From positions 72,102,993 to 72,166,992 of the forward strand of contig NC_044302.2 in assembly GCF_004027225.2 (NCBI RefSeq): DNA of 64,000 nucleotides, in the 5' to 3' direction. The notes beneath the pieces are model-generated. The model did not search any database, was not told where the DNA came from, and saw only the letters and a list, made by a program, of their open reading frames with translations. Below, piece by piece: positions 1-12,605 of this stretch. The stretch comes from Strigops habroptila. Taxonomy: Eukaryota > Chordata > Aves > Psittaciformes > Psittacidae. The position numbers were made by a program, and so were the translations under genes. The stretch's first letter is position 1. Each line of letters begins with the position of its first letter.

Positions 1-1593
1 AAAACACACATGCAAGCCCTGAAGCTTAATAATGAAAGGTGATGTTCTGTGCATTTCAAATAGAAATTTCTAGGTATAGTCAGAGGCTGTGCCTTTTGGC
101 GGTGTACAGTGCCATCTTTTGCTATCTGCTCCTATATGCTGTGAGCAGTGGCTGGAGTTGTGTTGAACACAGGGTATTTCTTCTAGCACGGCTTAGGTCA
201 ATCCACAGCTTGTCCTACTGAGATGAGATCACATTTCTTTTACACACTCACAACCCCACACACTTGCTTCTGTCACTTACCTTGCATGAGCTTTGGAGTT
301 TACTAGACCTCCTATCTGAGCAGACTCAGCTTATTAATCAGGCGATTTAAAAAAAAAAAAAAAAAAGGATAATTTCTGACAAATTAGGAGATTGAATCAG
401 TACAAAGAAGGGGCCTTTCAGTGCACAGAGATGTCACAAAAGCACTAGGCACCTGGTGTGAACAGAAGAGTATGTGAGATCTCTCATTTTCAATAGTGAT
501 CAGTTCAAGCCATCACTGCTTAGGTAGTTCTCACTATCCATTCGTTTCTGGTTCCTGCCTGCATCCTTTTATTAGTACAACTTTTCTTTTGCTTGTTTCT
601 TAAGCTCTTTTTACAAAGTTTAAAAATAAATTTGAAATAACACTTTTCTGAATCATTTTGCTTCAAATTACAACAGTTAAACTGCCTGAACAATATGGGA
701 AATACTGTTAAGAAATATGATTAACGAAGAGTCTCACACCCTGCAACCACAACTGGATAAAAGGAGGCTAAGTCCTGTCATACTTGTAGACTGCTTCTCT
801 GCTTTCCAGTTTAAAAGGCATTCTGGGAATTCCTACATTCTTTAGAAAAAGCACTGCTAACTGTATCCAGCTGTAGATGGAAATACTTTTTGTTCTCTTC
901 CTTTTTTTGGTGTTCTTGCTGAGGAAGAAGTCACATGAATACACTTTGAATTTATACAGAAATTAGATGAGCTGCTGTGAGCTTCCCATCTTTCGTAACA
1001 GCCTATAACCCCAGAATTATTCTCTGCCAAATTGCTGTGAACAGTCCTATGTAATAACAGTTACTGTACCCTGCAACAGTGCTGCTTATTTGTAATTGCA
1101 GCCACACAAAGAACTTGGTAAAATGGAAGACAAAAGAAAAAAAAAAAGAAAGAGAAAGAAAAAAATGGGAAGGCAAGTTTACAAACGGAACACTGACAAG
1201 GCACTGGTAACACAAAGTATACTTCATAAGACCTCATAAAACTTACTCAAATTATTACAGGACCTTGCCCCAGCATTTCCAGGAGGGACTACATTCCCCT
1301 ACTCCAAGGCAAAATGAAATGCGGGTTGGGTCTGACAGCTATGGCAACCAGCTCTCGGGAGTGTCACTACTGGACACTCACCAAATCTACAGTGATCATC
1401 CGACTACACTAATTGGCAGTGTAAGAGCTAATGAAAAGACATGTGGTTTACAGTTTATGAAGCTGTGAAACAGCCTGCTCTATTGTGTTGGCATGAACCT
1501 GCCTTATATATTTATCTTCCTTTTGGGGTAGGAGTAGTGCTTAAAAAAAAAAAAAAAAAAAATCTTGAATGACTTGTGCTAGTTTTCATCTGT

Positions 1594-1646
1594 CTTGTAA
1601 GTAAGATTTTCTTGTAAGTAAGTGAGTACTTGTAAGTAAGATTTTT
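1594..1646 (+). repeat. Short tandem repeat, three copies of CTTGTAAGTAAG
   Basis: Three copies of a unit beginning CTTGTAAGTAAG lie end to end, starting near 1594, 1611 and 1629. The first and third continue into ATTTT, the middle one into TGAGTA. Each copy contains a good 5' splice-donor consensus (GTAAGT). Confidence 0.8.
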
Positions 1647-3280
1647 GAGGTTGATTTACAGATGGTTTTACAAAGAATGAAAATAAAGCGATTGAGGAAC
1701 TGACTCTGGCAAAATAAAAACACCTGTACAATGAAGTCCATTTCCCCACTCCAGACGAAACTACTGAAAGATATTTCAGGCAGTTCAGGTGACTATTCTA
1801 TGCAATTTTTTTGTTAATGGAAATTGTAACACTAAGACTGCAGTTTCAATAGGTAACATCTGTTGGTCTAATGGCTTGCTGTTGCTTCCCCCTCTCTCAC
1901 TTTGAGGCACTCCCACCATTTACTAGACTTCTTTGTTAACTGGTCAAACTCACTAACTAAGCAGAAAACCAGTGCAGAAAAAGAAAGATTGTTTCCCACA
2001 TGATTAGCGAGATGAAATGGTTCATCATCCAAGGAAGGATGAGGAAACTCACAAATGAGAACAGGAGAAAAAGAGGTGGAAAAAAGAGAAGGAAAATTTC
2101 CTCTTTCTTGACAACAGTGGCATAGTGCAGTGCTGGAGGTAAGATTATTCATGTCTTAACAACAGATGGCTTACAGATGACTTAAAAAAAAGAGCAAGCT
2201 TAAGTGTGTATCAATACAATATTATAGTACAGCAGGACACTAGATCTAGTTTTCTCAAATAATAGAGTACTAGTGAAATCTAACACTTCTGAAAGTAACA
2301 GAAAAGGAAGGTAGTAATCATAACTACTCTTGCTAGGTATTGCTTATTATATGAGGGCTTTTTAAATGCAAAGATTATAGTTCTTTTTATAGAGACCCAC
2401 GTGCATTAAAATTCATGCCTATGGTTTTGAAGAAAAGAAGGTGGCTTAATCAGTGCCATTATTTTGATCCACAGAATTAAAATATAAAAATGGGAGCTAG
2501 AAAGTAGTTTATATGTAAAGATGTATAAAACCAGAGATGAAATGTAAATAAAGAGTGCACAGTTGTGCTTAGTGAGGTGCCAGACTGGTATTTCTACCTG
2601 TAAGAAGGGGGAAAGAAGATAAACGTGATTAAGCAAAGGAAATAACAGGGCAAGGGAAAAGCTTCTGTGAATGAAAACTTTGAAGAAAACAAAAGGAGAA
2701 TAGGGACAGCAGAGCAGAACTGAGAAACCAGAAGAAGCAGAAAGATGAAAGGTATATAAGGGGAAAAATGAAAGAACTAAGACAAGGATAATTATAGTTT
2801 CTAGAAGCTGTGCTCTCTGAAATGCACTGATACATTCATTTTTCCAGCTCAAGCATGGAAGGCAAGTTTTTGAAATCATGTGATTTCTGGGATCCTGCCT
2901 GCTGCCATGTGGTGTAGCTGCTGGTTGCAAGCCTGAACAGAGTCTGGAGCACCAATCTGTTATTCCTGCACAAAAGCACTAATTATAGGAAAAGTTTGCC
3001 ATTTTTCCTCTTTGGCAGAATTTATGCCAGAAAGAAGAATTCGAAATTTTTTTTCAGTATCCTTCTTGTTATCTTGAGTAGAAATGTACAAATATTAAAT
3101 CATTTTCTTTCCTACCTGATTCTTCACCTCTTCACATCATCTGTTTGTATCTCATGGCAATTTTTAATACTTTTTCTGGCTGATTATTTTTTGTCCTCTG
3201 AAGCTCAACAAACTTCAAAGTACACTCAAGAACATTTCATAGGTATATATGTTTTACCAAAAGTTATGATCACTGGTAGA

Positions 3281-3310
3281 AGATCAAGCCTAAAGAAAAA
3301 GGCTTGATCT
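3281..3310. repeat. Perfect 10-bp inverted repeat (hairpin)
   Basis: AGATCAAGCC at 3281-3290 is followed by a 10-nt A-rich spacer and by its exact reverse complement GGCTTGATCT at 3301-3310. Function is unknown. Confidence 0.9.
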
Positions 3311-5206
3311 TGCATAGTTAGACAGCTATACGGCTCTGATAACAACCTCTCTTGAGTTCTAAGAAGCTGGAAACACTTTTGTTTCATTGGGCTCTAGCAC
3401 CAGCCCTTGTACTGCTTATCTGATTTAGATGGCTAAAGAGAGGTAGGATAACATAACCATGTCCGTTACAAAAGAATATAAAGCATAAATGCACGGAAAA
3501 CAAGTTGCACTTTGCATATAGTCTATCATGGGAAAGGAGATACTTAGCTTACTTTTTACTGGAGCAGAGGGAGGTAGGGAGAATATGTTCATAACTATCT
3601 GCAAAGAGAAGAATATCCTATTCCATGTAAATTAAAAAGCAGTAGTGTGTACTGTACTTTAATATGGGAGTGAAATGACTTTTAAAATAAAATATGAGTT
3701 ATTGGAAAAAGCATCTGAGCTATGGAAGATAGGATGGTAATAATTTCATTTTCAGAGATCTTTGTGGAGTAGAGAGGTAAAAGAAAGTCACTTCACTAAT
3801 AAATAGAAATAATTGTACCCCCTACTAAATACCAGTTCTATACCTATTTAACTAAAATTTGAGGTCATTCAACAGTCCTGGATAAAGTAAAAGCACAAAA
3901 TATTGGCCACAATTCAGAACAAAATTGACAAAGTTTGAAATACTGTCAGCATTAAAATAGTGGTTTTCATTGTTATTTCTGTTCTATGAAAGCAATGTTT
4001 CGCTCACTGTTTATCATTATTTTTACAATTGGCATGGTATGCATTATAGCTCTGTAAATTATTTGTAGATATCTCTGAATTGATGCAATGACACTCAGAT
4101 TTTACATTCTGTACTTTCACAAGCCCAAACACACGCTGATGATATTTACTTACCAGAGAAGCTGGCAGATCCCCTCACACTAAAAGCCCTTCCTCTCTCC
4201 ATGCCAATGGTCTTTCCATTGAATGAAGAGACCTCCTAAAGAGACCTTTAGGTTTCTGAAGCCGTCTAAAACTGGCAAACGGGAATACTGAGATGTATCT
4301 CAAGGCAAGGATCGTGAATAGAGTTAGGATGTTTTCCACCTGTAACAGCAGTAGAGGAATTAGTTTACAATCTAACAGTGTTCTGCTTCTAAAGCTGCCA
4401 ATAAAACAAGTTCACCAAGTCCTGCAGGGCATAGGAGCACGTAGTGAGATACGACTGGATCATCAGAGGGGAGCAACAGACACAAACATGGGGGGACTAG
4501 GATGGGGAGACACAAGGGAGAATAGATTTTACATGAACTTTTTACTTCTTACTAAGTGTTTTGTGTTAAGTTCTCTGTTAAGCACAGTCACATGACTGAC
4601 AGTATGTTGGCCTCTATTGGGTCTTTCTTAAGCAAAAAGATTATGAAGAATCTTATTCATGTGAACTGAAAAAGAAATACTAGTTTTACATTATTTGCTA
4701 GTAAATAGTTTACTTCATATTTTATAGGGCGGCAGATAATTTTATGCAGGTACCCACAGAGAGAGTTGTGAAATGTTTTGTGTACTTATAAAGGATATAT
4801 CTACATTGACTTCTGCATGGGACTAAAACCTCGGATGAGTAAAATTATCTTACAAGGAAACAGCATCCTTAAAGATGTGATACTCAGATTTTATTTTTTT
4901 TTTAGTTAAACAGGCTGTTGTAAATACTCTGTTTTTCACTGGACAACCATCTATTTTATTGAATATTTAATTACTGTGTTCGTAAATTTTGCTCTTCATA
5001 TATGTTTTCATAGATCAATTACTCTTTGTTTTCAGATCATTATACTGCTTTAAAATCTAACTCCATGCAATTATTTCATCTATTGTACATTTAATTTCTT
5101 CTATTTTTTTCCTTATAATAATTACTGAAATATTCAGGCTAGTTTATAAACAAAAGTTCTTAGAGAAATATGATATATATTACTTGCTACTGGTCAGAAG
5201 TATCAT

Positions 5207-5246
5207 GGCTGTACAAATCATGTGTAATGGTGAGGGATTCATGGAC
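5207..5246 (+). repeat. Short dispersed repeat, copy 1
   Basis: A segment of about 40 bp around GGCTGTACAAATCATGTG and GAGGGATTCA recurs at 7012-7051 with only a few mismatches. The family is not recognised. Confidence 0.6.
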
Positions 5247-7011
5247 CTTCCAGAAGTGGAAGGTGAACATTTTTTAGGTTCTGCTATCTGCTTCTTAATA
5301 ATGGGTGACCTGAATTTAATTCTTTGGTTATTTTGTATATGATTAAAGGAGCTAACACAATGTGGTATTATGAGGAAAGCAGAAAGAATCTATTTGTTGT
5401 ATTTCATTGCCACTATTGCATTTTATTACTTTAAGAGCTTCTGAGTACTCAGTCCCATTTAACAGTCCGTATTGCTTACCGTGATTGAAAATTGCTTAGT
5501 CAAGAAGGTACAGACTGTGTTAGTCAATGTTCTTTGCCCTGTGTTTTCCCTACAAATGAGCCCAGACTGTTTCTTTGGAAAGACCTATTTCTGTCTTTTA
5601 ATTATATCATAGAGTTGACATTTATCAACAGAGGGCAAGTGTTCTGTTGAAGCAGTAAGGAGGATCATGGGGTTTTGTTTCTGGAAGCTCCTTATGATCA
5701 CATGGCAGAGGTTATCTGGTGGCACACTGTTTTATAAACAGCTGTCACTCAGATGAGGAAGTGCGATGGTGCTCATGCCCTTTGCAAAATTTTCAGAGGC
5801 CTTGTTTCTGGTTTATGTTAACCTTAATCAAGTAAAAAGTGAAGGTGAGTTGATCCAATTATTTATTTCAGCTTTTTAAAAAGATTGCCAAAGACAGAGT
5901 TGCATAATGACATTTTGCAATTAGTAAACGTAAGCACAGCGAAGATACATTTTAAATATTTGCACATAGGCAGGCTAATATATTGGCACTGTTAGAAGAT
6001 GGTAATGCCTAATGTTCTCATTGCTACAGTAATAAATCAACATACTGCTCTTAAGTCAGTTAACAGACTGCTTTAGTTATGTCAGTGTCCATTGGAAAAT
6101 CAAGATACACATTTCGCATTAATCCATGGGTAACAAGTATAGTGTTCTATAAAAGCAGATGTAATAATGAAGCTATATAATTTTCAGATGCTAGTACTAT
6201 GGAAATTCCAAGTCTCTCTGTTGATCTATTAACATTTTACCATGCCATTCTCTGGGGGAATGGCTGTAATGAGAATACTGTATGAGATAGTGGGTCCTTT
6301 CTATGTCATCATTACATTAAAAGGAATTTTTAGTAGCATCTTATATTTCTCAGCTTCCCCATCACTGTATACTGCCATGTTATTTTAGCTACAGATTGTG
6401 ACCTGTCTGCTATATTTTACATCCAAATATAGTGAAACAGAATGAAATGAAGATTTAAGATTTCCTTTGCAGGTTTAATCTAGTCTTTAGGCATGTGCAT
6501 TAGAGCATATTTTTAGAATATTTAAAGTCACTGTTGTTTCCCTAGGACACGTCTCATTTAGCAGGTAGTTATTCGATTTTTTTTTTTTCACTGCTACACT
6601 TACTACGATTCCCAACTGCCCCTCAGTTCTTTTCTCTTACTCTTCATTGCTAGTTAGTCCTGTCTCGATCTCTACTCTCACCAGTTGCTTATTCTATCAC
6701 ACTCCTTCCAAATAAACCATACTGACAGTGACTAGCATTTCCTGTTGACTGTGGACTGTAAAGTAGACAGCCCAAGCTTCATTTTTTAGCAGCTTGCTGC
6801 AGTGTCTCTTTCCAGTCACTCCCAAAATCTGAGCATTATTACTTCTCACTTGACTCAGGATTTTGCCTCACCATACTGCACTAAATAACAAACTTCTGAA
6901 ATAGCTGAGGCTCATTATCATGTTAGAGAGTTCTGTTAGGGAAAAAGTGTGTTAACAGAGCATTGTGCTGTACCTCTATTGCATGGTTCTTCGGCCGGAG
7001 CTGCAGGATCA

Positions 7012-7051
7012 CGGCTGTACAAATCATGTGCAAACGTGAGGGATTCAGGCA
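7012..7051 (+). repeat. Short dispersed repeat, copy 2
   Basis: Second copy of the segment at 5207-5246. It has the same GGCTGTACAAATCATGTG core followed by GTGAGGGATTCA. Similarity fades on both sides. Confidence 0.6.
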
Positions 7052-9539
7052 ATATAAGTGAATGGAAAGTCATGGTTAGATCGTGCCACCCTCAGGTAAA
7101 GCATGCTTACTGTAACTGGGATGTTTAGTGAAGGTATGGCTGAGACATAGGAAGCCTCTATTAAGTGCAGGTGAACTGATCCTTCTAAAACCTTGTATTT
7201 TAGCCTCGTTTGGTACTTTTACCAAACTTCCCATTTCTTTTAACAGAAGCAGCAAAAAGATACCTCATGCTACAACTAGTCCATTGCAACATTTTAAGCT
7301 TTTTCTAAGTTATATGTTAACTAAGTTATTATGTAACATTAAAGTATTTATTCAGTTTGATTTCAGAGCCAGGTACTTCAGTGCTGATTCAATCTTGGTC
7401 TGTGTTTAAGATCTTACAAAAGCTGTGTTCATTAGGAGTTTGTAAAATATCAGATACTCTAATCGATTGCAAATGTAATCAAGAAGATAGCTTAACCAGC
7501 CTTAGCAGCTGCTGGTTGGTTATCAAAAGCACCATTTCCATTCCTTTCACTCCCCTATCCTGGTTGTGCGGTCCTGCTTTTTACCTTGTAGTGAGTGTAA
7601 TATCCATCTTCTGTGATCCTTTAGTGGGCCAGCTAAACTTATTCAGCCAAAAATAATTGCCCTGTTTAGGCTGGACTCAGGACAATAAAATCTTAGATTG
7701 ATTCAATCAGAAAAATAAACTTCATCTGCAGTTACATGGTCAAATCTGTGTATAGGTAGGTATAGTGAGACTATGATCAAACAAATGCCATAATTGATTA
7801 TAGGCCACCTAAAGCCTGACAGAAACTATGTTTTGCTGGAATCACCTGTTTTGTTTGCAGAACTGGTTTAAGCAGTCTCTTAAAATCATAAACCATTACA
7901 GCTCTAGAAGCAGCAGCCCTCTTTAAGCAGATGAGGACTTAGAAATTCCCCTAGAAGCTTTGCAGTGTAAGGAACTGCAGGATTCCCGCTTCCCAGATGT
8001 TTTGCTTTGGGCTGCAAAGGAGGAGAGTTAAGCCCTAGTGGGAGCTTCTGGGATAAAATACAGAGGACATCATAAACCTTTATCTCAAACAGAGCAGAGG
8101 AAAATTACTTTGTTATTGATTTGCTATTGCGAAGTAATCTTGTTCAAACTCTGGAAAAGACAAAAATTGAAAGATGAGGAGCTGTGAGCTGATCTTGCAA
8201 AAGGAGGAGGATTTTTATTCAATTTCTTTCAAGCTAATGTTTGGTTTCCTTATCATGTGTTGAACTGAAAATCCAGTCAGACACCTGAGATCTCTTTTTA
8301 TTTGAAAGAAAAGCTAAGCTTTTCCTGATGCTGTCATTTCATCAGTTTGTATTGGTGTTGTATCTGGAGTACAAATAGACGTTATAATTCCATCTCTAGT
8401 GTAAAATTGCAAAATAAAATCCTATGCATATGCAAAACTGAGTGTTCTGAGAAACAACCTTTTAGACCTCCTGAATTTTCAAAATCTGTGCGCTCTGTTG
8501 CATAATACCTGTAACTCTTAGATAAGAATAAGTGAGGACAAACCTTTATTTCCCAAAGAATACCTTGGTACTTTGTCGTCGTCATACACCTGTTAGGGTC
8601 AGCAGTATATACTCCTCTCTGTGCCAGAGAGAACTTTTTTATTGCCTAATAAAACTAGATTGGGCAAGACAAATTCTTGCAATGCAATTTCTATTTCATA
8701 GGTATTCATAATAGACAATATCTACTGATACAAAGTATTTGCACAGGCAATGCTCTAATCATATAGCTATTTTCAGTATTTAAAAGCCAATGGACACAAG
8801 TAACATGAAAAGAGGTTTAATGTATCCAGTATTAAGAAACTGAATTTGCATTCAAGGTCTATTGAGTTTACCTTTGAACCAAGTTAAAAAAGAGCAAGTG
8901 ACAAAAAAGAAAGACTAGAAAATCACCCACTCAGCAGCAAATAATTCTGACTTTGTAAGAAATCCACTGTAGATCCTCCTGGCCTTCTCCTCTGGAAGGT
9001 TTACAGAGGATAGTGTTAGACATTTGTAAGGACTGACAGCAGATTTTGACAAATACATCTGTTAGAAATGGCAGTGATAACAAGAAAAACAAAACAAAGC
9101 AAAACGAAACAAAAGTGAAGCTACCAACAGCAACAAAACAATAACAAAACAAAACCCCAAACGTATTCGAATGTAATCCTAGAGTTTTCAGGAGTTTGCC
9201 AAGCTACCCTGCGTGGCCGTGTCACGAAGATGTCTGGCAGTTCAGTTAGTCACAGTATGAGGGAGCAAGGTGACAGATGGAGAACAAACCAGTGCTGTTG
9301 GGAGTTAATTCTCCTTATCTCCTCTATGGATATCCCTAACTTCAAACGTAAAGGAGGTGGAGTAGAAGGAAGGTTTAACTTGTGATAAAGGATAAGACTT
9401 TTGGCCAGAAGACTAGAATCATTCAGGAGCTTTTAAAATAGTCTAAAAGGCTTTAGGCAAAGCCTGCAGAGAGTCCCTACTTAATCATATGGTTTTTATG
9501 GCTGTTACAGGAGAAAGTCAGGATGCACTGGCAGGACAT

Positions 9540-11012
9540 CATATTCAAAAAATCCTGGCAGTCAGGTGAAGTTCCCGATGACTGGAAGAAGGGTAATATA
9601 ACCCCCATTTTCAAGAAGGGGAAGGTGGAAGACCCGGGGAACTACAGACCAGTCACTCTCACCTCTGTGCCTGGCAAAATCTTGGAACAGTTTCTCCTGG
9701 AAAACATGCTAAGGCACATGAAAAACAACGAGGTGGTTGGTGACAGCCAACATGGCTTCACTAAGGGGAAATCCTGCCTGACCAATTTGGTGGCCTTCTA
9801 TGATGGAGCCACGGAACTGATGGACAGCGGCAGAGCAGTCGACGTCATCTACCTGGAGTTGTGCAAAGCGTTCGACACTGTCCCGCACGACATCCTTGTC
9901 TCTAAATTGGAGAGACATTAATTTGATAGATGGACCACTCGGTGGATAAAAAACTGGCTCGATGGCCACACGCAAAGAGTTGTGGTTAATGGCTCGATGT
10001 CCAGTTGGAAGCCTGTAACGAGTGGTGTCCCTCAGGGATTGGTGTCGGGACCGGTCCTGTTCAACATCTTTGTCGGCGACATGGACAGTGGGATTGAGTG
10101 CGCCCTCAGCAAGTTTGCCGACGACACCAAGCTGTGTGGTTCGGTTGATACGCTGGAGGGAAGGGATGCCATCCAGAGGGACCTTGACACGCTTGTGAGG
10201 TGGGCCGATGCCAACCTTATGAAGTTTAACCAAGCCAAGTGTAAGGTCCTACACCTGGGTCGGGGCAATCCCAGGCACTGCTACAGGCTTGGGCAGAGAA
10301 GAGATTCAGAGCAGCCCTGCAGAAAAGGACTTGGGGGTGTTGGTTGACGAAAAGCTTAACGTTAGTTGGCAGTGTGCGCTTGCAGCCCAGAAAGCCAACC
10401 GTATCCTGGGCTGCATCAAAAGAAGTGTGACCAGCAGGTCGAAGGAGGTGATCCTGCCCCTCTACTCTGCTCTTGTGAGACCTCACTTGGAGTACTGCGT
10501 ACAGTTCTGGTGTCCTGAATATAAAAAGGACATGGAGCTGTTGGAGCGAGTCCAGAGGAGGGCCACGAGGATGATAAGAGGGCTGGAGCACCTCCCGTAT
10601 GAAGACAGGCTGAGAGAGTTGGGGCTGTTCAGCCTGGAGAAGAGAAGGCTGTGTGGTGACCTCATAGCAGCCTTCCAGTATCTGAAGGAGGTCTACAAGG
10701 ATGCTGGGGAGGGACTCTTCCTTAGGGACTGTAGTGGTAGGACAAGGGGTAATGGCTTCAAACTTAAACAGGGGAAGTTTAGACTAGATATAAGGAAGAA
10801 GTTCTTTACAGTGAGGGTGGTGAAGCACTGGAATGGGTTGCCCAGGGAGGTTGTGGATGCTCCATCCCTGGCAGTGTTCAAGGCCAGGTTGGACAGAGCC
10901 TTGAACCACGTGGTTTAGGGCAAGGTGTCCCTGCCCATGGCAGGGGGGTTGGAACTAGATGATCTTAAGGTCCTTTCCAACCCTTACGATTCTATGATTC
11001 TACGATTCTATG
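9540..11012 (+). mobile_element. CR1 LINE copy, 5'-truncated, reverse transcriptase and 3' tail
   Basis: This is a CR1-type non-LTR retrotransposon. The reading frame enters within the reverse transcriptase ([19 protein letters not shown]) and continues through NYRPVTLTS, a KAFDTVPHD segment and the catalytic FADDTKL box at about 10114-10134. The C-terminal part (about 10289-10918) contains [22 protein letters not shown] and [11 protein letters not shown]. The frame is broken by a TAA at 9919-9921 and by a frame change near 10285, so it is not a working ORF. The 3' end has the diagnostic GATTCTATGATTCTA-type octamer tail at about 10988-11012. Long open stretches suggest it is among the younger CR1 copies here. 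The upstream AUG at 9523 is probably in flanking DNA. Confidence 0.93.
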
Positions 11013-11427
11013 ACCTACTGGCCCTGGCCAGCCTCACCCAGATGTCAATGGTCTCTAGCCCTGTCTGCTGAATGCATTTAATATTCAAGCTGAAATCTTC
11101 TCTTTAGTCTTATCTCTGGTCTCGTCTCCTTTTTCTCCTGCCTGGATGGACCTGGTTCTTCACTTCCCTGAGTCTGTCAATGGATCTGACTAGCAGCACC
11201 TGGCTCACCCTTCTATGACCAGACCCTGTGGGACCATGCCCTGCCAGGAACAACTCTGCCTGCTCTGGAGTCACCCTTTAGTTCTGGATCAGCTGGTCTG
11301 GGGGATCAGCAGGCCTTTCCTGCTCCCTGACAGAGGAAACGGAGAAAACATCAACACCTAGGACCTTAAAAACTGTCAGGCACTTGTCTTCTTCAGCCAT
11401 TTGCCCACACAAGAAATGGGGTTGGAA
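11013..11427. other. Spacer between two CR1 copies
   Basis: CT-rich sequence with no CR1 similarity that I can see and no supported gene. It separates two CR1 copies in the same orientation. Confidence 0.5.
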
Positions 11428-12534
11428 AGATTTTGGCAAAGCTTTCAACATTACCTCCCCATGACATCCTCATAGGCAAACTCAGGAAGTGCGGACTGGA
11501 GGAGTGGATAGTGAGGTGGATTGAGAACTGGATGAATGGCAGGCCAGCAACATAGAGTCTAGCTGGTGACCTGTAACTAGAGATGCCCCCCAAGGGTCAA
11601 TACAAGGTCCAGTATTGTTCAATTTATTCATCAGTGACTTGGATGAAGGGGTAGAGCCTTCTCAGCAAGTTTGCTGGCAATACAAAACTGGGAAGAGAGG
11701 CTGATACCCCAGAGTGCTGCACTGTCATTCAGAAGGATCTGGACAGGCTGGAGAGGTGAGCAGAGACGAACCTTTGGAAATTCAACACAGGCAAGTGCAG
11801 GGTCCTGCAACTGGGGAGGAATAACCCCCTGCACCAGTACAGGCTGGGGCTGGCCTGCTGGGAAGTAGCTGGGGGTCCTGGTGGACAACAAGTTGTCCAT
11901 GAGCCTTCAATGTCTCCTTGTGGCCAAGAAAGCCGATGGTATCCTGGGCTGCATTAGGGAGAGCATTGCCAGCAGGTCAAGGGAGGCAATCCTGCCTCTC
12001 TGCTCAGCCCTGGCGAGGCCTCACCTGGAGCACTGTGTCCAGTTCTGGGCTCCCCAGTACAAGAGAGACACGGAGCTCCTGGAGCAAGTCCAGCAAAGGG
12101 CTACTAGAACGATTAAGGATCTGGAGCACCTCTCACATGAGGAAAGGCTGATAGGCCTGTTCAGCCCAGAGAAGAGAAGGCTCAGGGGAAATCTGCTCAA
12201 TTTATGTAAGTATCTGAAGGGAGGGTGCCAAGAGGATGGGCCCAGACTCTTCTCCATGGTGCCAGACAATAGGACTGAGGCAACAGGCATAAACTAAAGC
12301 ACAGGAAATTCCACCTAAACATGAGGAAGAACTTCTTTACTGTGAGGGTGTCTGAGCATTGGAATAGGTTGCCCAGAGAGGTTGTGGAGTCTCCTTCCCT
12401 GCAGATATTCAAGAGCCATCCAGACACAACCGTGAGCAATGTGCTCTAGGTGACCCACCTCAGCTGGGAGGTTGGAGTAGGTGTTGTACGGTGGTGCCTT
12501 CGAACCATTCTGTGTGATTCTGTGATTCTGTGAC
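11428..12534 (+). mobile_element. CR1 LINE copy, decayed, 5'-truncated
   Basis: A second CR1 fragment. It begins within the reverse transcriptase at a segment equivalent to [11 protein letters not shown] and runs through a decayed FADD region. The clearest part is at 11881-12297, with GILGCIRESIASRS, ALARPHLEHCVQFW and EERLIGLFSPEKRRL. The 3' part (12300-12534) ends in GATTCTGTGATTCTGTGA octamers. Several frameshifts and in-frame stops separate the open segments, and it is more diverged than the 9540-11012 copy. Confidence 0.9.
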
Positions 12535-12605
12535 TTTGTTCCAAGGTTCAAGATGTTAATATCTTCTGTGACTTTGTCCCAATATTCAAGATGTTCTTAT
12601 CTTCT
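12530..12605 (+). repeat. 38-bp direct tandem duplication
   Basis: Unit 1 (12530-12567) and unit 2 (12568-12605) both start GTGACTTTGT and end TATCTTCT. By eye they differ at about five of 38 positions. The duplication begins inside the CR1 tail and carries flanking DNA with it. Confidence 0.85.

Larger units (their letters stand above)
1..9539. other. Gene-free AT-rich intergenic region
   Basis: No exon, RNA gene or recognisable transposon coding sequence was found on either strand. Open frames here are short and lack family motifs. The largest (minus strand, 2406-2930) is a hydrophobic frame opposite a purine-rich stretch and is not supported. Visible contents are A-runs near 349-366 and 1543-1561, a GTAAGTAAG triplication at 1594-1646, a perfect hairpin at 3281-3310, a short dispersed repeat pair (5207 and 7012) and an A-rich (CAAAA-like) tract at 9080-9160. 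In human the gene divergent from GLDC on this side is KDM4C, but I see none of its exons. Confidence 0.7.

Noticed and set aside
2406-2930. 174-aa minus-strand open frame, strongly hydrophobic
   Set aside because: It lies opposite a purine-rich stretch that yields Leu/Phe/Ser codons by composition. No start context, splice or homology support.
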